Positions 11,608 to 35,607 of a DNA stretch of 64,000 bases are shown one piece after another. This DNA comes from Cheilinus undulatus (lineage: Eukaryota > Chordata > Actinopteri > Labriformes > Labridae). Both the position numbers and the translations under genes were made by a program. The notes below the pieces were generated by a model. That model saw nothing but the letters and a program-made list of their open reading frames with translations, was not told the DNA's origin and did no database searches. Every line of letters begins with the position of its first letter. Position 1 is the stretch's first letter. The stretch covers positions 32,161,732 through 32,225,731 of the forward strand of contig NC_054886.1 of the NCBI RefSeq assembly GCF_018320785.1. Reading direction: 5' to 3'.

Positions 11608-11666
11608 GCAGTAACTCTGTTGCTGATAGCGGCGGTGATTTGAGGAAAAGTTTGTTCATTTTAGAG
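11608..11666 (+). other. ttc29: Untranslated first exon of ttc29 (approximate)
   Basis: Sequence downstream of the X-box ends at a strong donor, AGAG|GTAAGT, at 11666/11667. The next acceptor in phase with the ttc29 ATG is at 13822. The transcription start is not known, so the left limit is a guess. Confidence 0.5.
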
Positions 11667-12223
11667 GTAAGTTTGTCCTTTTTATCCGTGCGTTTTTGAC
11701 AGAAGTTTCATGGGGTATGCACACGGTCGTAAATAATGGCTTCCCTTAAATAAAGTTTTAAAACGTCGTTTTAACGTCGAGGTTTTGTAAGATTGAGTTT
11801 AACGGTTATCTAGCTTAAGTACTTAAGCTAGTGAGCTAACTGTTAGCTTTACAGAAAGACCGGAATCAATCGGCAATCATCGGGTATCATCGTATAACAA
11901 TGAAAACAGACGAGCTTTACATTGAGTTTAATTTGCTCACCTTTGTCTTGGTATTTTTTTTAAATTGTGTAAAATAACAGAGAGATAACCTGTCCAAAAT
12001 ATTTAATATTTGATTTAATTTACATCCATGTCAGTGAACTCATCTATGCGGCTGATGTTAGCTGAAATTCTGCTGTAAACTAAGTAGAAAATCGGTGTGA
12101 GACTACAGTCTTAAGAGTGTAGTTTGGTTAAACTATTTATTGACTATCCACTATCAACTCCTGAATGATATTCAGTATACCTGGAACCAAACTATACTAA
12201 TCACATTGATTTAAATTTTACCT

Positions 12224-13585
12224 CAGTGATTTTCAACTGGTGGGTCGTGACCCAGAAGTGGGTCGTAAAGCCCTTTTCTGTGGGTCGCAGGGGTGTGCCT
12301 GGGAAAAAAATTGTGCCAAATTGTCTACGACAGTGGTTATCAAATGTTGTGGCAAGGCACACTAGTGTGCCATGAGACAAGTCTAGGTGTGCCTTGGGGA
12401 TCTGGCTGGACCCCTGAAAAAACCCAGATAACGGACCCTCTCCAGTTGTGATTTATTGATGAGTATGTGTGTTGATCAGTAGCATTGGTGCTAGCATCCT
12501 GGCTAACAGTTACCTCATTTGGAAAGCTATTATTGAGTTGAACTTGGTGTTGAAATTATCATTATTCATGCTACTTTTAATCAAGTTAACCAATTTTTCT
12601 ACCCATTTTGCCATTAATTTTGTAAAATTAAACCATTTTTGCTGTTTTTTTGCAATTTTGCATCTTTTTTAAAAGTACTTTTGACCCATTTTTTGCTACT
12701 TTTTTTGGAACTTCTTGCCACATTTAACCCATTTTTGCTACATTTTTGACGGGTTTTGCCTACTTTTGCTATTATTTGGACATAATTTTTTTTGCCAATT
12801 TTGTCATCACTTTTTATAATGTTTTAGCAACTTTAACCCTTTTTTGCCACTTGTAGCCTATTTTGTCACCTTTTTGACACTTTAAACCCATTTTTGCCAT
12901 CTTCTTGCTAATTGTCACTCACTTTGCCTTTGTTTGGCCACTTTTTTGCCTAATTTTGCCCAATTTTAGTCACTTTTAAAACTTTTTAACCACCTTTTTA
13001 CAACATTTAACCCTTTTGGCCAATTGTAACCCATTTTTGTCACCTTTTTGACACTTTCAACATGTTTTGCCACTATTAACCAAGTTTTTGGCCCCTTATG
13101 CCAATTGTTAACCACTTCTGACTTTGTCTTGCCATTTTTTACCCAATTTTGCCATGTTTTATCATCACTTTAACCAATTTTTGCCACTTTTTAGGCATCT
13201 TTTGCCCACTTTTGCCACCCCCCAGTTGTCTGGGCCCCAGGAACCTCTCCCCTTTATCCCCCCTTATGGGTCACCTTGTTATATTATTTAAAAAGTCTAT
13301 TTTGTGTTGATATGAATATGGTGTGCCTTGAGATTCTGGCTTAACCCTCGGTGTGCCTTGGGCGAAAAAACTTTGAAAACCACTGGTCTATGAGACTCCA
13401 TAAAATATGCACATTTTGTCCTGTTTCATTGTTTTGTTACACCTTTTGTACTGTCTTAGGCCCAAGCTTTATTATTTTTTTATTGAATACATCTGATTGA
13501 CCAAAAAAATCTCCAGAATTTGGGTCACAATTCTCCCTGAGGAGTTGATAGAGGGACCTTTGACCCAACCAGTTTAGAACCATTG
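12224..13585 (+). mobile_element. Outer hAT-type MITE with perfect 8-bp target duplication
   Basis: It is in ttc29 intron 1. The left end is CAGTGATTTTCAACTGGTGG; the right end reverse-complemented is CAATGGTTCTAAACTGGTTG. The flanks are identical 8-mers, ttttacct, at 12216-12223 and 13586-13593. Without the element nested inside it, the MITE is about 300 bp. The Charlie-like CAGTGGTTCTCAA type of end indicates hAT. Confidence 0.88.
12331..13385 (+). mobile_element. Inner hAT-type element with TTTTTGCC array, nested
   Basis: Ends are CAGTGGTTATCAAA and, reverse-complemented from the right, CAGTGGTTTTCAAA. The flanking 8-mers are gtctacga (12323-12330) and gtctatga (13386-13393), 7 of 8 identical. 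About 12580-13220 is a degenerate array of TTTTGCCACTTTTAACCC words. The 5' part (12460-12520, GCATTGGTGCTAGCATCCTG) recurs inverted near 50215-50285, so a second copy lies next to reeld1. No transposase. Confidence 0.85.
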
Positions 13586-13831
13586 TTTTACCTCATTGGA
13601 CAAAAACTGCCAGAAACTTTACTGAGATGCTTTTAGCAGTGGTCAACAGAGATAGAAGATTTTTTCAGTATAATTATCAAAAATAGAGTCAAATGTCACA
13701 GTTATGGCGAATTAATGCTGTTTTCTTGATTTCCGTACAGTCAAATGCCCTTTCAAAATAAATTATACTTTAGTACCCTGACCATGATGATAGTTGATTC
13801 TTTTCTCTTTCCCTTTAAACAGCAGGTGAGG

Positions 13832-16800
13832 ATGGATGCGGCAGTAACACAGCGACACACTGCGTCATTTCTGCCTAAAATTGCTCCAGACAAAAATGAA
13901 AGGAACAAAAGTACCATTAACAGGTAGTGTTAAAGTCCTGTTCTCAGATTTAAATCACCTATTTAGTAAAAGAAAGGACAAAAAATGGGACATTACATAG
14001 AGGCTCTCTATTTAACCTTGTCTGATTAATCATAAATATAATTGACAATGTTTTTGTGTCTCTTCAGCAGGATGATGGAGCCTCACCAAGCTGGTCTGGT
14101 GTCACATAAATGTGATCAACTCCTCTCTAAGGCAGAAATCTCACTGTGAGTTCACCAGGTGGATAACGGCGCTCTGGATTCAGATTCTGACAGTCTGGTT
14201 TTCAAACAGACTTAAATTCAGTCAATGGGCGTAGCAAAGGGTGAAAAAAGGGTACTGATTCCCCGAGCCCACAGTAGGGAGGGGCCCTTGAGATGCCTGT
14301 ATGGAAGCCCATTTGGGTCAAATAAAAAAAGAGAAAATGTGAAAGTACAGTAATTCTGGAAAAAATTCTAAGTCATAATTATGAAATAAAAGGTCATAAT
14401 TCAGTGTTACTCAACCAAAGAGCCAAATTGTTGAAAATACCTTTGCAAGAGCCACAGTCTAAGTGGTGAAAAGTGGCAAAAACGGCTTGAAGGGGCAATA
14501 AAAATAAGTAAAAAAAAAAATGAGTTACAGTTGGCACAAATGGTCTAAAAATGGCAAAAAAAAAAAAAAAAATGAGTGAAAAGGGACTAAAATGGGCAAA
14601 AAGCAGTCAAGATTGGCAAAAATGGGCAAAAAATCTGAAATAAGTAATGGCAAAAAGTAGCTTAAATGGGAAAAATGTGGCAAAAAAATTAGAGGAAAAA
14701 AGGTAATAATGAGATACAAAGTCATGATTATGAATTTAAAAGTCAAAATTATGAAATAAAAAGTTTTAATTGACTAAATGACTTTTGTCTCATAATTTCA
14801 CATTTTAATCTTATAATTATGACTTTGGTTTTCTATTTTTTTTTTTTTTTTTAATTTCCTTACTTCCACATTTTTCTTTTTAAAGTGGTAGTGGAAACGG
14901 GCTTCAATATGCCTACAATGAAAAGTGTGTTTTTATTTAATTTTTCTTAATAATTAGAGTCATTATTGTATCAAAAGTGACTAAATGAATCAGTCAACAG
15001 ACTGAAATTTGTATCAAATAGAGTAAAATACAGTTCTGGGGGGCTCCTGTCTTAAAAATGTCCTAATAATGTGGTCCAGCACTGCAAAATAATCGAAGTA
15101 CATTTAATAGCAAAAAAATTCTCATAAATTTGGAAATTATGGTTTAAAAATACATCAAAATGCATACATATTTGTAAAAATGATGCAACATTTGTTGCTT
15201 TGCTAGCCAGCTAAGGGGGGCCCTGTGTAATATTATTTCTAGGGACCCTAAATCCCTAGCTACACCCCTGATTCAGTCAGGCGTCTCTCTATGATTAAGT
15301 AAAGCTAAAGGGATAGCAAACAGGATGTTCTGGTGACAGCCGCTAAAACTTCTATGAACAGAAAGCCGCTCATACTCCTTCACTATGCAGCAGCAAAAAC
15401 AAATATAGATGTTTACAGCCAGAAACAGAGGGAAAAGACCTGTTACTATTTAAGAAAACAAATTATCACATTTCTTTAGAAAGAATAAAACCAACAACTT
15501 CTGTTATGGTCTAAATTAAAACTATGCTGACGCTGCTGCCTCTAACATAAAGAGGCTTAAAGCAGGAACCCTGAGTGCTTCTGTGGTGACGTTCAAAGAG
15601 CAGCTGTGGAATCATAAACAGAGGATATGATGTTATTTTCTGCCTTAAAAACTATTTAAAAAAAGGCTTAAAATGCTGAAAATCAGAGCTTGACAATGTT
15701 GGAAACAGAGGTTAGAGCGCCCTCTGCTGCCACACAATGATAGCAAACTAAGAAAACGGATCATAGATGCCAATGTCTCTTTTTAACTTAAATTGACTGT
15801 CTTGTTTTTCACCCTATAATTTCTACGTGATTTCTTCATTTCATCTCCTTACCGAGCTTTGTCCTATATGTTTACAGGTTTAAAAACAGCATAATGCAAA
15901 ACATCTGTGTGGAGATGCTGCAGGAAGGCTTCCACAGGTAAATCCATCTATACAAGGCATGATTTATTCATTTTTCTATTTGTTTAGTACAGGGAAAGGT
16001 AACACGTTACATTTTAACAGACCATATCAGGGAAAATACAACAATCAGTATAATTTTTAGAACAGTCAAGAATGAGAACAAGGTGAAACCAGGGCAATAA
16101 AACATTTAAAAACTCAGGATTGTAAGTATGGTTAGTTTACTTTTCTATTAGATTATCTCCATTTAACCTTGAACCATGGGGAAGCAGCTTATTTGTCTCC
16201 AAAGTAAAGCACTGATTTGACATAGATACAATTAATCATCCACATATAATAACCTAATTTGAATGACATGGTTCAAATTGTATTAAAATATACATAAAAA
16301 TAAAGATAAGCACATGAAAAGACATTGAAATCAGGCAGTCGGCCCCTCTCTGCTCACTGAGAGTTAGATGTTTGGGAACTTTTTGAGTATTTTTTCGACA
16401 TTCAAACAACAAGTACAGACTCATTCTCCTGAAAGAACCTTAACATTTATGTTTGTGTCTATCAGGTCGTACTCGGAGCTCTTCTTTCTGCTGAGCTATG
16501 ATCGGCATCGTCGAGAATCGGCTGAACTTGGATCTGATCTCTCTCTACAAACGCCGCTGGAAGAACAAAAAGACAAACTGACAATTATGAGGAAATACCT
16601 GAGCCGGGCCGAGCAGGCGGAAAGGACCAGTAACACAAAATTCTGTTTAATTCCATCTGTTTCTATGAAAACACTGGATACTGTAGCTGGTATCCTGAAA
16701 GGGATTATATGGAAAATGTGGAGGAAATGAGTTTTATCTGAGTGTAGCATCATGTAATCATGGCATTCAAAGGTTTAAAACTCTGACATTTTTTACCCTT

Positions 16801-19800
16801 GTGCCCTCCTCAAATTTACTATCCTCTGGACACCTTCGAGGCAAAAATGTACACGTACAGGAAAAATTGCCATTAAATCACCATACTTCAATATATTTTT
16901 TGTACTTTTTTTTCTTTTTAAATCTCTTAAACAACTTCAGACCTGCTCTAAACTACCAAAGATTCTATAATTTTCAAGATTTTAACCCTTTAAATGCCAG
17001 TTTGATTATTTGAAATGTTTAATTTTTTAATAAAAATAACACAAATAGTGGATTATTTTCTGTATAATAAATAGTAGCAACAAAACTGATTTGATTGCAT
17101 TAGGTTTTTTTACGTAATGTCAGAAATACCCTCTGGACATCTTCAAGGCAAAAATGCCCCCATTAACTTCCATTAAAACCAGGTTTTTTAATCTCACTGT
17201 CATTGCAGTATAAAATCATGCATTCTTTAATGTCAGCATTTCAATGTGAAGACGTCTAGTGAAATTTGACATTTTTACCGTATTCCACCACATTCAACCA
17301 TTTACTCATTGTAGGACCATGCACCAAATTCTTGTATTTTTGCCCGTTATATTATGGGGAGTTTTGTGTACGTTTAAAAGGGTTACAATTCTAAGAATTA
17401 TTGAATGTTTGGTAGTTTTGAGCAAGTCTGAAGTTGTTAAAGACATTTATGAAAAAAAGGTAGAAAAAAATATCGATTTATGCTGATTTAATGGCAGTTT
17501 TTTTGAACATGTACATTTTTGCCTCGAAGGTGTCCAGAGGGTGTCCTGATGTTAAAGCTGGCACTACATAAAAAATACAAGTGCAATGAAATCAATTTTG
17601 TTGCTAATCTTTGACCCATCCAAGACTCATATCAACACCAAAATGATTGCAAAATACAAAGTGGAAAGTGTCCAATTTAGTCAAAAATCTTCCTGATGAT
17701 ACTGAAGGATGAAACTCTGATCAGAGTGTTTGACAAATCTGTCAATTCAAGGAGTAAGACGTTAAAATCTATTTTTCCTGATCCATGGTGATTAGAATGA
17801 CTGTGATAAGGAGGTCTTCTCTGACTGGTGCCTCTCTTTATGTGTGTGCAGATACCTGGACGGTGGTTTGTGAGCAGCGTCTGTTTTTAGGAGGGTATTT
17901 CTCATCCAAGGAGGATCTCTGGATCAGTTTCCACTTTTACCACAGCTGTGCTGAGAGAGAGCATGGAGGACGATCCAGACCGGCCACTGAGGCCCGGGCG
18001 TGTTTGGCCGAACTCTACCTCCAAACAGGTAGAATACATACCCAAACACATAAGAAGGGTTGAAGAAGACATTTCAGTATTTTACTTAGATTAAGTTCAA
18101 AAGTAAGACCTCAAAACTCGATAAAAGACTCCTCCTGTGTTGGATAGCCTGATAGAACTACCAGATTGAGCAGTGAAGGACTAACACGCACTGGTTCCTC
18201 GTGGCTGCAGGTGATCTGGAGCGGGCTCAGGAGCAGGCTGAGCTGTGCATCGATCAGGGGGAGGAGGGAGGCTGGTTGGACTCAGACGGTCGGCCCCTAA
18301 GGCTCCGGGGCCATCTAGCACTGTGGAAGGTCTACAGCAGGATGGCGGACTCTCTGCTGGAGGCCGAGGACTACGAAGAGGCCCTAAAGATGCTGCACAC
18401 AGGATACAACACTGCCATTAAGAGTAGGTGGACACAGTCTGCACAGGTGTGGTGTGTTAGAGTCACTCAGCAGGGATGAAGGGAGCAATCATGCCTGGTG
18501 TGAAAACATGGAGCTGTAAGCTTTGCTGTTTTTGCAGTGCAGTCAGTTTGCAGTTAACAGGACTAGTTTAACTGCAAATGACTGCATGATATTTCATTTT
18601 AATACATGCAAACAGCTCCAGCACAGAGAGACAGTATTTGCTCTGCAGCACAGTTAGGAGCACATTTAACCCGTGCATGAATTAGATTGTGTCTTTGGAC
18701 TCTTTTGCACAGGTTTAGCATGCACAGAAGCTACACAGTGCTTCTCTGATCAGAACCTATCTGTTTTAATGATGTTTGTTTCAGCTGAAGACAGACAGGT
18801 GGAAGTAGAGGCCGCCTACCAACTAGGACTGGCCTATCAGAGCGCAGGAGACCACGACACAGCCAAACAGGTGAGTGCGTGCTCATAGTGACTCTCCTTT
18901 ATGTTTCTAAAATCATTAAACACCAAATAGAACAACAAGATAACATGCTTGGCTCATGCAGTGTCCAAAAGCATCGAAATGAACTGAAATCAAAGTAAAT
19001 GCTACAAAAGTCAACAGTGTTTGGTGTAACTTCCTCAGCATGACATTATAATTAACAGAAGCACAGAAAACAAACATAAGAAGTAATGTCTTTATTAATC
19101 ATATATCTATATTTGCCTTGCATACAGCTTCTTTGTTGTTTATTTACCACATGGAGCATTGCAGATCAAGTGCACAAGTTATTCACAAGGGTTTATCCTG
19201 GTAACATTAATGATGAAACAGTATTTTAGTAGCCTTATGGAACTTCTGGTCAAAAACCCAAATTAACACTTCTTTTTTTTTTTTTCCAGTTTTTCAACAC
19301 TTGTATGCAGATTTACGGCACACTGGAGGACGGGGACGGTCTGGGGAGGACTTACAAAGCTATAGCCAAGTCTCTGGAGAGGTACGCACTCAAACATCCT
19401 AGAAGCGATGCATAGTTCTCTGCATAACTTAAGGCCCTGTCCACACAGAGAGGAAGTCTGAAACGATCCCGTCTTTACGGAAAACTTTTTCAAAACAAAA
19501 CGACAATGTATCGTTTTCATCTCCATGATGACGGGGCCTCACTCAGTGGTTCCCACTCTTTTTTCCTTTCTGTCTGTCGCAACGGCTGCCGTAAGAAGAA
19601 ACAGAAAGGCGAAACTAGAAAACTGAAAGATTTTGCACAGGACAATATAAGTTTTTAAAGTAAAAATATCTATAACATGTGTAGTAGTTTTTAACTGATG
19701 TAGACAGGCCAGTGCAAAAAAAAAAAGAATCCACGTATTGTTCTTTTAAATATTCACCCATCTATTAGTGTTTTCTCATTGATGTCAGTGTTTGTTTGTG

Positions 19801-20971
19801 TGTTTCAGTGAGGAGAAATTAAATGAAACAGTTCAGTGTTTGGAGACATTAGCAGATATCTCTCGTGGTAACGGACTGCAGCACCACCTGGTGGACGCCT
19901 ACCTGTCACTGGGCAACATCTGCTATAAAAGGGTAAACTCACACAGACACTGTCAGCTCATAACTTCCATGATGGCATCCACAGAGTTACTTTATGAATA
20001 TATTTAATATACGTATTTAGGCCTTTGAGTATTTTACAGTCTGTGAATACAGTCAGCATGGACGTCTGTTGTTGTTGAGGGAGCACTAAGATTTTATACA
20101 AGAATTCAGCATCACTATGAGAATTTAAAGAAATCAACAAGTATAAGCAAGCAAAATAAAAGAGGAGGACTTCTTTGGACCTTTATAAAGTGTTGAGATA
20201 AAGATAGAGGGTCCTGTTCAGGCAAAGTTGGGATTTTTGATACCTCTTGTGTATATTAAATAAGTACTAACAGAAATAGTTACAAGTTAAACACCTTAGA
20301 TAATTTTATTTGTTGTAAGAATTGATTCCTACAAATCCTCTCCCTTTTTCCATAGAGTGAGTATCAGAGAGCGTTAGAGTTTTTCCAGCAGGGTTATGAG
20401 ATTTCCTGTGAGCTGAGAGATGTTTCTCGGCTGGAGAGAGCTCAGGTGAGTAAAGAAACCCCATTACACTCAGGTAAGGGATCTCTCTAAGGCTGCGTTC
20501 ACACTACAGGTAAAAGAGACCTGAATGGGATTTTTTTGCTCACATGTGGCTCATATCTGATTTTTTCTGACAGTGTGAACAGTGCAAGTCACATTGAATC
20601 TGACATTTTCGGATCAGATTGAGGCCACTTTCATAAGTGGTTCTGAATCAGATACAAATCTGATCTTTTGGGAGTCGACTAGTGTGAACAGCCAATCAGA
20701 AAGCCAGTGTCTCACTTTCTGAAAGCTAGGATTAAACAACAGCACTTCTGCTGCATATGAGAGTTTTATTCATCATCTTTCACCTGTCTCTCTCTCTCAG
20801 GTGTTTGTCGCCACTGCTCGCGCTCGCTGTCTGATCAGGAAGTACAGCACTGATGTGGAATCAGCCACGCCCACCGCCATGAAACGTCTCCTGGCCTGGA
20901 GAGAGACCAGAGAGCCTCAGGATTTCAGTGTAGACTCTTCAGACGATACTGATCATACAATAAACCAATGA
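13832..20971 (+). CDS. ttc29: Tetratricopeptide repeat protein 29
   Basis: An axonemal protein linked to dynein and flagellar transport; human TTC29 defects cause malformed sperm flagella. Exons by phase: 13832-13923, 14068-14145, 15878-15937, 16466-16629, 17852-18028, 18211-18423, 18785-18870, 19290-19381, 19809-19932, 20356-20445 and 20801-20971. They total 1347 nt, giving 448 residues against about 475 in human. The N-terminal part has FKNSIMQNICVEMLQEGFHR and RSYSELFFLLSY. TPR-type helices follow: ARACLAELYLQTGDLERAQ, AAYQLGLAYQSAGDHDTAK, GRTYKAIAKSLE, AYLSLGNICYKRSEYQRALE. It ends with a short acidic tail (VDSSDDTDHTINQ). The start is the first ATG in exon 2, following a non-coding exon. 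A CAGCAG acceptor at 14068/14071 allows plus or minus one residue. An AATAAA lies 23 nt past the stop. Its X-box fits RFX control. Confidence 0.93.
14224..15270 (+). mobile_element. hAT-type element in ttc29 intron
   Basis: The left end AATGGGCGTAGCAAAGGG pairs with a right end that reverse-complements to CAGGGGTGTAGCTAGGGATT. The 8-mer attcagtc flanks both sides (14216-14223 and 15271-15278). The interior is AT-rich with repeated AGTCATAATTATGAAATAAAA words and their inverted forms. It carries another inserted remnant at 14402. Confidence 0.75.
14402..14712 (+). mobile_element. Truncated hAT remnant with TTTTTGCC array (inverted relative to 1629-2740)
   Basis: The left end CAGTGTTACTCAACCAAAGAGCC, then AAATTGTTGAAAATACC and GCAAGAGCCACAG, is the reverse complement of the right end of the element at 1629-2740. 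It is followed by AGTGGCAAAAA-type array words. The other terminus is missing. Confidence 0.7.
16796..17640 (+). mobile_element. piggyBac-like MITE, right-truncated copy
   Basis: It starts CCCTTGTGCCCTCCTCAAAT after TTTA, matching the left end of the TTAA-flanked element at 35608-37208. Internal words GGACACCTTCGAGGCAAAAA and their inverted form TTTTTGCCTCGAAGGTGTCC mark both arms. The right terminus is missing. It is intronic to ttc29. Confidence 0.7.
20491..20694 (+). mobile_element. MITE with GTTCACACTACAG-like ends, copy 2
   Basis: Left GGCTGCGTTCACACTACAGG, right ...AGTGTGAACAGCC; the body matches 8679-8954. It is in the last ttc29 intron. Confidence 0.65.
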
Positions 20972-20993
20972 TGCTGATATTTACAGCAGCTCC

Positions 20994-20999
20994 AATAAA
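20994..20999 (+). terminator. ttc29 poly(A) signal
   Basis: AATAAA 23 nt after the ttc29 stop codon. The short distance implies a very short 3' UTR, unless other signals downstream are used. Confidence 0.6.
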
Positions 21000-21731
21000 C
21001 AGTGTCATTCTCATTAGAACGGATGCGTATTTATGGTAAAATTAACGTAAAAAATATTTTATATTATATTTGCTATATAAATATGAATACAGTATAACAC
21101 ATAAAACGGATTTATATGGAAGAATCTTAGACCATATTCAATTCACAGTAAACCTGTCAGAAAATTTAGTTACAGAAGAAATGGAGTTGAATATTTTTGA
21201 AAATATCATTTTAACATGTTTTATTTTTGAAGAAATCAAAGATTTGTTATGTCACAATAAAAATGTTTGCAAATGAATTGATAACTGTATGGAAATTTTT
21301 TTGTACACAAAATTTCATTTTGGTGTTTTTTGAAGAACAGGATAAACTCATACACACACTCATTGATCACTTTATTGGGTACCGCTGCTCTTTCAGGCAA
21401 ATATCTAATCAACCGATCACGTGAAAGCAACCCTTCTCAGCATGTGGTCATTTAGGATACAGATTGGTTTTGTTTGTCTGTTTGTTTATTTTGTTGTTGT
21501 TTTTTTTTTTGTTTGTTTTTTGTTTTTTTACACTATTATCAGAGACTGTAAACACTGAGACTTGGGGCCACAATGAGTAAGGAGGGCTCTGCTTGGCCCT
21601 CAAGCCGACTACTGATGCAAATAGCTAAAGTCTCACAATATTTTAAGCTCCTTTTATATGTATTACGGTAATTAAAAAGAAAAAAAGAACTACTGCGCCT
21701 CTTCATCCGTACTTACGGCCTTGTGTTAGCC

Positions 21732-21746
21732 CACGTGTCCGGAAGT
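21732..21746 (+). promoter_or_regulatory. slc10a7 promoter motifs (E-box and ETS)
   Basis: CACGTG at 21732-21737 is followed by CCGGAAGT at 21739-21746, about 140 bp before the slc10a7 ATG. This pair is typical of TATA-less housekeeping promoters. Confidence 0.5.
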
Positions 21747-21884
21747 GTCCCTGCTTGCTGTGCTTCTGTTTTCAGTCAGGAAAAAAATACCTCCAGAGAA
21801 GAAGCTGAAGAGTTGTTAAACTTCAGGCCGGCTGGAGTGAAGGGGAGGCCGGCTGGGTGACCCGGTGAAGCCCGGGCCTGAAAC

Positions 21885-33638
<11,754 letters not shown>

Positions 33639-35603
33639 CCTGGAACAAAAGAGTTTTTGCTCTTTCTGTTGGAGTCTGGACTTTGGCAGAGGGATACAGT
33701 AGTACGTGCCTTATCACAACACAGACCTCAGCACTACGGAGCGGACGAGTTGCACATATCGCCTTTATATTTTTACAGACAGTGAAAAGACTCCATCATA
33801 TAAATTCTTTTATATTTAAAGTGAAACATCTATTTTTATATGAAGAACCTGAATGGGGGAAAAAAAAACGACCAGCAAGGCAGGAAGGGGCGGAGTTACC
33901 GGGACCAAACTTTTCTATTTTTCTCACTTTTTTTCAACATTTTTCTACTTTTTTTTCCCCAGGCTGTTACTGCCAGAAAACCTGGACGTTTGTTACATTT
34001 ATATTCTTCATGGAAACCAACTGAAGCTTCTTTATCTTATTTTTAATCTACAGAATAATAATCAGGGTGTTTTTGATGCTGTTGAGTCAAACAAGTTCAG
34101 ACGATGAAGGTATTCTAGGAACACTGAGGGGAACTTATGTTTTGTTTGTCCTTATAATTTTCTGTTCAGCAGTTTCAAGCAAGAAATCAGTATTTTAGTC
34201 ACTGTTTGGCTATTTGTGATGCAAACAGAAAACCCAGGCATGGCTCTTCATTATCGATCTGTGCTGAATCCAGGAAACATCATGGGTTAGAGGTACAGCA
34301 CCATATGAACATAGGCTGATGTGCACTTCCTCAAAATCTAACTTTGCCTTGAAAAGCAGATCACAAGCCCTGCTGGGTAGAGTTGTACATCTGGTATTTA
34401 CTAAAAAACACAGTCCTCTTCATCGGCTGTTTCAGCCACTGTATATTCCATCTCCTGCTATGTCGCCTCTGTTTTCCTCTTTGCAGTAATGGCGGTATAA
34501 TCGACTGCTGCTCAGTGTTTATCAGCTCAAACTCACATAATACGCCTGGTTTGGGTGCCGCGGTTTCCTTTGCACTAGGCTGTAGAAAATATAGGACAAA
34601 GTCTGAGGGAAGTTCTGTTACTGAAGGAGGCTTTTGAGTCCAACTGAGATAGATCAGAGGTGTCCAAACGTATTTTACTGAAGGCAACATACAGAATAAT
34701 ACAAGGCTGATGGAGCCACTTTGTCGTACCTCATCTTTCTTTTATTAAAGTCAGTAAAACCAGTCCAGTGGGGGTTAAGATATGCTTGGTAACATAGAAA
34801 AACAATCACAGCTTTCCTTGACTGGCTACAAAGCAAATAGCCAGTCATTGTGGAGCATTTTGGGGTGGTCAGTCAGATTTCAGAGGGGCCTCGGTCAAGG
34901 GGAGATGCCAACTTGGGGTGGATCGATCAGGGCTTATACTGATATGATTATTAGTAGTAGCAGAGAATGTGGCGACAAGAACAGGAAATATAGCGTAATA
35001 TAACGTAATCCCACTGCCAACTAGACGGAGTATTTTAGAGCTGCACAGACACCAACACACAAGTTCATAACAGTGTTAGTCATTATGGCTCAGCTACAGC
35101 GTAGATTCAGCATGGAAGTTTGCATCAGGCTTGATTTGTTCTGGAAGTTTACACAAATTTTCATTCACCAGAAATGTCTTTTTGAGGGCGTTATTGTTAC
35201 ATTTTCATGCACATACTCACCGGTCCATAGGAGGCATGTTGGATGTTTGTGAACAGCTGATTTTTGTTATTATAGGTGGCAGCATTAGCATTTGTCATTC
35301 TGCTTTCAAAATGATGATTCTATTGTTTGTGCTACCAAGTTTGCAGTGAATCCTGGGTGAGAAAAGTGTTCAGAAATCTAGGCAGGTGTTGTAAAGTTCC
35401 TATCAGAGCCCTGACAGACTCAGTGATTGGATAATGAGCAGGAAAATGCCTTAAAGTCTGAGTGTGGAGACTTGCTTGGTTTTGTACCAATTCCAGCTCA
35501 GTATTTTTTAAAAATGTGGACAACTCTGCACAATTTGCATCCAGTGCCAGTGTTTGGTACATTTTAGGAAGTAGAACACCTTTAAAAAAAATCATAAATT
35601 GAC
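33639..35603. other. slc10a7 3' UTR, then intergenic DNA
   Basis: The 3' UTR of slc10a7 starts here; no obvious AATAAA close to the stop was found. Near 34655 CAGAGGTGTCCAAACG resembles a hAT-type terminus, with no partner found. Otherwise nothing recognised. Confidence 0.4.
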
Positions 35604-35607
35604 TTAA

